64,000 nt of DNA, taken from NCBI GenBank assembly GCA_036172665.1, contig CM069872.1, positions 46,734,101 to 46,798,100 on the forward strand. The letters are read 5' to 3'. Shown here in pieces: positions 58,301 to 64,000 of this stretch (its first letter is position 1; every line of letters starts with the position of its first letter). The notes under the pieces were generated by a model. It saw nothing but the letters and a program-made list of their open reading frames with translations. It did not search any database and was not told the DNA's origin. The stretch comes from Prosopocoilus inquinatus (taxonomy: Eukaryota > Arthropoda > Insecta > Coleoptera > Lucanidae). A program made the position numbers and the translations under genes.

Positions 58301-58850
58301 ATGCCGGCAAAGTTAACTCGACGAGAAAAAATCGAAATAATTTTAATTGGAGAGGATAACTATAAATCTTTTAGAGATACCGCTCAAGTTTTTAATCGAA
58401 AGTATCCCAACAAGGTTATTTCACATGTGACGGTAAGCAGAATTGTTTCTAAATTTAAAAAGACTGGGGGGCGTATCCTGTAACTTATTAACGGGCCGTT
58501 AAAATTTAGAGGTCCTTTAAAATTTAACATGCAGTTCTATGATTGGTTGTTACCGTAGCAGCAAAATTTAACAGTCCTTTAAAATTAACGCTTTTGATAG
58601 AGAATAGGCCCCACTGTGTGTTGAAAATAATTTTAAAAAACCACATGAGCATTGGATTACCAATGAGGAAGCCGAATTTGAAGTGAAATAAACTGCAACT
58701 GAAACACCAAAAACTTCAATTTCCAAAATATTCGAGAAACTAAATTTATCCTCTAGTTCAGTCTCAAGAAAAATAAATTCTTATAAACCCAAATTTATTC
58801 ATACACTTAAGGACAGAGATAATGACCTCGGCATGTATTTTTCTTTCTAG
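58301..58850 (+). pseudogene. DUF4817-type (Tc1/mariner-like) transposase N-terminus, split by a MITE
   Basis: ATG at 58301 opens MPAKLTRREKIEIILIGEDN, then YKSFRDTAQVFNRKYPNKVI and SHVTVSRIVSKFKKTG: the paired helix-turn-helix of insect transposases with a DUF4817 domain. A 147-bp MITE then interrupts. After it the reading resumes in the family pattern: HEHWITNEEAEFEVK, a stop, then TPKTSISKIFEKLNLSSSSV and KPKFIHTLKDRDND. One stop plus the MITE and loss of the catalytic (DDE/D) part make it dead. It would have bound element ends. Confidence 0.8.
58466..58612. mobile_element. MITE inserted in the transposase relic (ACT target)
   Basis: Ends are GGGGGCGTATCCTGTAACTT and the complement-like GGGGCCTATTCTCTATCAAA, with arms of about 60 bases (CCGTTAAAATTTAG.., CCTTTAAAATTTAAC..). 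ACT lies on both sides (58463-58465, 58613-58615). Transposase coding is on both sides of it. Confidence 0.8.
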
Positions 58851-59300
58851 CTACAAGGAAAAACTGAGGAAGATACGCAATTTTTCGGTTTTAAGAATTT
58901 CGATTTTCCTTGTTTACCGCCAAATTTTAAATGATAGATTAGATGTGGTTGTGTTGTTTTTTGTTTTCACAGAAGCACACACTGACTTTTTTTCCCATAT
59001 GTTACAAGCTTTGTAAAATGCACTGTAGGTACACCATTTACAATGTTTATGTTTTTCATTAATCATATTTTTTCTTAAATAGTTGTATTATAAATAAAAA
59101 AAAATAAGGCGCATGTGTTTTTTATAATCACGTACCTTAAGGCTAGAGGAATCTAGGGAATTTTAAAATATAAATCCAGAGAATTTGCAAAATTTGATCT
59201 GGCAACCCTGAGATGAGTTCATTTTTCAAATAAATTTGCTTTGCGGGGCTGTCTTGGAACCGGAAGGTACAGATTTGTCCATACCGGGACAGCTCTGTTA
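58851..59300. other. No gene recognised
   Basis: A minus-strand open frame at 59143-59364 overlaps the MITE beginning at 59301 and has no recognised domain. Confidence 0.4.
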
Positions 59301-59474
59301 GGGCCGTTTCAGAAAGGCCACTCAGTCGCGCCACAAAGTTTTTTTCTGCTAGGCTCAAATGCAAACTGACAAACGCACTGAATTGATTTCTATAATTAGA
59401 AATGCAGGGTTTTAATATGAAAGCGACTCATCGCCATTTTGTGGCGCCATAAAGTCGTCCGTTTGGATCGGCCC
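59301..59474. mobile_element. GGGCCG MITE (TTA-flanked), first of a chain
   Basis: GGGCCGTTTCAGAAAGGCCA at the left and the complement of the right end GGGCCGATCCAAACGGACGA are related; further in, GTCGCGCCACAAAG and TTTTGTGGCGCC pair. TTA occurs at 59298-59300 and 59475-59477. A 3-bp TTA target fits PIF/Harbinger-type MITEs. Confidence 0.75.
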
Positions 59475-59477
59475 TTA

Positions 59478-59662
59478 GGCTCAATTCTCACACAGCAGCG
59501 CGTCGCGTCTCGTCACGTCGCATCATTTTGCTGCCTCTAAAAGTTGTCATGGTTTTAAATAAAACAATTCTTACTCGGCAGCATTTTATGTCAAAAAATT
59601 ACATGTAAAAATATGACGCGACGTGACGCGCTGCGACGCTCTGCTCATGTGAGAATTGAGCC
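59478..59662. mobile_element. GGCTCAATTCTCAC MITE (TTA-flanked), second of a chain
   Basis: The first and last 14 bases are perfect inverted repeats (GGCTCAATTCTCAC and GTGAGAATTGAGCC). The arms continue GCAGCGCGTCGCGTC..CGTCACGTCGC against GCGACGTGACGCGCTGCGAC. TTA lies at 59475-59477 and 59663-59665, so the first TTA is shared with the previous MITE. PIF/Harbinger type. Confidence 0.88.
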
Positions 59663-59736
59663 TTAGGGTTCAACTGCAATTTTAGTAGGACAGAGTGAGT
59701 ACTGCCCACCTTGCTCACTCCTACGAGCCGCCACTG

Positions 59737-60243
59737 AATGTTACTTGTTATTTTGTATATTATAAAATTAATAAAGCTTTGTATTATAGACATCATCGGC
59801 AAAAGTGACACTAATTGTGATACTTTGGAATTTATTAGGAACATTTTTTATTTTTACTTTGGAATTTATTTATGACATAAATTATGCATTTTGCATTTGA
59901 TCAACATTTTCAATTTTAGATCTAAATAATAGGAGTATTTCTAACAAAATAAACTTATTGTGACACCAAAAACGGTATCATGACGGAAGTCATTCATTTG
60001 ACTAAATATAAAAAAAAACAATAAAAATCCACTGAATTGTATTCAAAAGTGTCTTAATAATGTTTTTTTTTTAATACCTCTAAAAATAAACAAGATTTGC
60101 CCGATTAACCAAAAGTCCATAAAGGCAATTTTTGCTTATAACTTGAAAACAAAAGAAGGTAGCTGGTTTCTGTTTACTCTGTTGTCTTGATCCCTAAAAA
60201 AGAGATCGAGACTTGGCCATTAGCTTTTTCTTTCTATTTCTTA
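59737..60243. other. No recognisable feature
   Basis: AT-rich DNA, nothing supported. Confidence 0.4.
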
Positions 60244-60298
60244 TAGTAGTTACGGAGATACCCACAAGAAACATCGAAATTGGTCCACCCTGTACATT
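60244..60298. repeat. Isolated end of a CAGGGTGG element
   Basis: Read on the minus strand: TACAGGGTGGACCAATTTCG, then ATGTTTCTTGTGGGTATCTC. It is another member of the TA-CAGGGTG end group. No partner end was found. Confidence 0.45.
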
Positions 60299-63200
60299 TG
60301 TTTACGCGATAAAACTAGGACCTATGACATGTATATATTTCAACATGTTCTGATTCTCTCAAGTGAATAGATGAGCGATTAATTAACACTTAAACCGGTT
60401 GCTTTGACAAAATCACCATCTTGATGTAAAGCAGTTCATTCAGCCAATATTAAATGTTGAAATGTGTATTTTAATGCTTAAAAATAAATATAAACTAAAA
60501 TCCATAATTCTTTACTACTACACTGCTTTATACAGAAACAAAAACAGATAAATTAAATCACAAACTGCCTCTTTTTTGGTATATGCTAAACGCGAAGGTT
60601 TCCTAAGGGCAGTAAGTGATTATCCGAGCGCCTACAATACGCGGTAAGGCTTGCTGACCTTAGGAGGCATTCGTGATCTGTATACATACTTACTCTTCAC
60701 ACAAGCACAAGCCAAAAGCACTTACCATCAGTGCCTGTTCGAACGTCCAAATTTATAATTCGATGTTAAATGAAAAAAAAAAAAACTTATTGATTTATAC
60801 ATAATCATATACAGATGAAACCACTCCAAGTAGGCACCGAATTTAAATCGGCATACATCGTAACTTACTTACGCTCATGCTGTAAGACTGCATCGTGAAC
60901 GCTCGGGTGTACCTACTTAAAGTGGTGGAAACGGTATATGTGCCTACGATGCGTAAACAGATTTATGTGACAGCGAATTGCAAGATTAAATTGAAATAAA
61001 ACGTGTATATAGAAATAAATGTGGCGGAGATAAATATTTTCAATTTGAAGTCGCAAGCTCAATTCCACTAACATAATCAGTACTATGTTTCTTTCTTTCT
61101 CTGTCATGCTCCTTAATAAATTGTCACAGAAGTCGGTCGATGGATCATATAGAGGGAGGATTCATGGTGAGTGGCCTATTAGAATATATTGGAAACTTTG
61201 CCTTACAGGTTGCTGAAAATTTGTATGTGGTAATCAATAATCGTTGACGATCTGTTCAAATATTACAAAATCAGTCACGGCGAACATCCGGTTTTATCGG
61301 AAGTCAATGCGAATTTCCTTATTTTAAACGGAAAATCCCATATATTACTAGATTTTTGGATTCCTTTTTGAATTCTGCATCGTTTGTATTCAGGTACAAT
61401 GAGTCTAAAATGCATTCTTTTGATGATATTCAATATTTAGGAAAAAAAATTGGCGATTAAGTTGATCACATCAAATTCAAAATAATAATTCAAAAATTAA
61501 AAAAGCTATGGAATTGTAATATTCTCTGTTTGATCACAAAGGAGTAATACTTTTGTGTTACACTGAAGTTAACATGTTTTCAACAATGAATAACTTGATT
61601 TTTTTAAGTGCAACCACTTCTCTGTATCATCTTAAGTAAAATTCGATTGTATATAAACAATGTTATTATAATGATTTGCTTTTCGAATGTCTTGTGCATC
61701 CAACTCTTCAAATGCATTTTCGACTCATCGTTCCGATTTTTCTCTACTATGCAAGACGGTTTAGAATAAGTGTGGACCCGTTAACCACTAATAGTCCTTG
61801 AAAAAACAAAATAAATAACTGTCGACATGGAGGGGGGGTCTAACTTGTGTAGTTTTGCGATGAAATGTATTAAAAATTCATATGTAAATTGGAACTGGAA
61901 TAGCTGACTGCGTCACAACAGCAATAGACTCTCGAGAAAAAAACACAAAACACGAACATTTCATGAACTGAAACCGTAAAACGATTTGTTTACGACTCTC
62001 TGGAGGAAAGATTGCATAATGCGAACAATGACCTTGATTTTTTATGATGTAAGTAGGGACACAATAATAATTTTCTCAGTGTAATCGTGTTGGTGTGAAT
62101 ATTATTTGTCCTTTGAAGAATTGAATGATGTGCTCTTAATTCCAACCGCGGCCCTTTAGGGTTTTTTTTTTAATTGACCGCATGTATTACTGCAGTATTT
62201 TACGTATTTACAATTGCTTCATGTGCTAGATAATTAATCGAATTAAAGTGAAGCGAATCTTGTTTAATCAAACATTACAAATGAAAAATTCATTTTATGA
62301 AGACTCCATTAACACAGTTGAGGAAACTGCGTTGTTTTTGCTGGAGCAAAAGAAATCAAAACAATGCAGATCACTGGCCGGCGTACGTGATTCATTAGGC
62401 TGACATTCACACAGAACTTTTGAACGCGTAGGATACTTGCCACGCAGACTTGCTCGTGCAAAGAAAAAATCTTGCGCTTCAAGTACGCGAGTTAAAAAGT
62501 GCATCCAGAAGTAACTGGAGTTTTAATAAATTAAACAATACTGGAGTTAAGTTGGTTGATCTAGAGGGCAAATTCAATGATCATCGCACCCTACTAAACG
62601 ATATTTAAACATTTCAAATCAAGGTTAAGCATTCCGTCTGTAATAAGAAATTGGGTCTTTATAATGTCACTATTTAACAAGAAACCAATTGTACCCAAAT
62701 ATCTTGTAAATCATTAAAATAAAAAAACCGTAACATTATTTATGCAAAATCGAAAGACAATTATAATTTGCATTAAATGCCATAGAGAAAAGGCAGTGGT
62801 TGCATTAAAAGAATTCGTTGTTGTTCAAGATTGTATTACTGTTAAATTAAATAATCTGATTTTGCGAATAATAAATATAAGGGTATACAACAAATAAACA
62901 TACAATAAAATAAATGGAATAAACATAAATTTATTTTCCAGTTGTATGATAAAAATACATTTGTCTGGGCTATTGTAAACGTTTTTGTTGAGGTATGCAA
63001 TGTTCTCATATTGGTCTATTGTTGTTTGTATCGAAAATGAACACAATTCGAGCGAAGTGAGCGCGAAAACGGTGCGTTGCGTTGTCGCGTGCACTGCGCG
63101 AAATAATTATTGCGTGAGGTGTATTAAAATTTGCAAGAAACGAAAATAAACAATCGAACTTTAAATATTAAAATGAAAACAATAATATATTCTTTTTTTT

Positions 63201-64000
63201 TAAATGTATCTACAACTCTATAACATAAATCCGAGAAATTTTTAAATGCTTCTAAATATTCAATAAACCAAACACATTGATTTTACACAAAGGTACTAAG
63301 TTTTGCACATGCAAAATTGGAGCAATTTGTGTAGGCAACACTGAGATATCTTTTAAAATTTACTATCATTAATTACAAATATATAAGATAATATACATTT
63401 GTGTTCATTTTTATCCGTACTTCAAGGATACTCTAGAAATATGTTATTTTCTCGTTAATCGTTTTTCAAGTTGCTCCTAATTGGCAGAAGAAATAAATTG
63501 CTACTTTATTGACAACGACTCGTATTTCTGTACGTTTATATGTATATGAAAAACGATGAACTTCCTGTTCTAGAATATGCTTGTAAGTTAATTAGTGCTA
63601 AATATTAAATAACAAATTAAAAAAAAAAAGTAATAAAACAAAGTGCGTGACTTTTAATATTTACAATATTAAATACGAAACTGAAATAATTTCCATTAAG
63701 TAATAAAAAAAATAATAAAAAAAGAATTAAGTATGTTCTCAGTAGCGTTAAATCTACAAGTATTGAGCTTAATTTAAAAATAAATTCATGTCCCTAAATA
63801 TATTTACAATCGATTTCAAAAAATACAAAGCAACATACATGTCATGGAGATCATAAAATTTAAAAACCTAAATTTTAATCAGATCACCGACTTTTTTATA
63901 CTCATTGCGTGACACAAGTTCGATTTTTAAGCACTGCAGTGTTTATTAGAAATAATTATCACATTCTTCTTAATTAGAAAATTTCACGTCTTAAGCGTTT
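60299..64000. other. No gene recognised; short palindromes
   Basis: AT-rich. A CCGAATTTAAATCGG palindrome lies near 60838. A CpG-richer piece at about 62390-62480 carries a short plus-strand reading (HSHRTFERVGYLPRRLARA) and an overlapping minus-strand frame (62295-62504); neither is recognised. Another CpG patch lies at about 63045-63105. No supported gene. Confidence 0.35.

Larger units (their letters stand above)
56907..59736. mobile_element. Possible hAT element enclosing other inserts
   Basis: CAGTGGCAGCTCGTGATGAG at 56907 and, inverted, CAGTGGCGGCTCGTAGGAG ending at 59736 are hAT-type ends matching over about 14 bases. The 8-base flanks TATTACAC and AATGTTAC match at only 4 of 8, so they may be ends of two separate elements. 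Between them lie the features listed separately. Confidence 0.4.

Noticed and set aside
1..64000. A new multi-gene defence or biosynthetic system
   Set aside because: The window is animal DNA without clustered intact genes; every recognisable coding block but one is transposon-derived.

Overview
The window is AT-rich animal DNA, most likely from an insect; I cannot fix the order. It contains one gene piece I can name and a dense, layered set of transposable elements. There is no operon structure, long uninterrupted gene, tRNA, rRNA or CRISPR array that I can see.

The host gene is a mex-3 family RNA-binding protein. Its first coding exon lies on the minus strand at 39959-39689, begins with an ATG preceded by an in-frame stop, and ends at a clean GT donor inside the GXXG loop of the first KH domain. 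I do not see the next exon to the left, so most or all of 1-39688 is probably the first coding intron (inference). A CpG-rich stretch at about 40218-40470 is the likely 5' UTR or promoter area. Two other minus-strand segments look like exons but I cannot name them: 46394-46199 (possible terminal exon) and 54308-54112 (exon-like piece flanked by 16-bp direct repeats).

The rest is mobile DNA. From left to right: an unrecognised decayed coding tract (3345-4260) split by a TA-flanked MITE; a decayed LINE (7970-9700) split by at least two short elements; dispersed relatives of a Penelope-like end; two foldback elements (15357-15895, 17149-17712); a tandem pair of MITEs sharing CTAAG target copies (19491-19861); a hAT element (23917-26906) carrying a Penelope-like insertion with an open GIY-YIG frame; a 331-bp tandem array (27282-28345); a cluster of three MITEs (30246-31060); a chain of TA-flanked elements including a TTAA-flanked piggyBac-like one (35721-38215); a LINE split by a mariner that is itself split by a foldback element (40675-44382); a hAT within a hAT (50730-52697); and a cluster around a DUF4817-type transposase relic (57888-59662).

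The best evidence is internal: many insertions carry matching target duplications, and in two LINE cases removing the insert brings broken reading back into register. These give relative ages. The region reads as a nested transposon sink next to and inside a developmental RNA-binding gene, not as a new multi-gene system.
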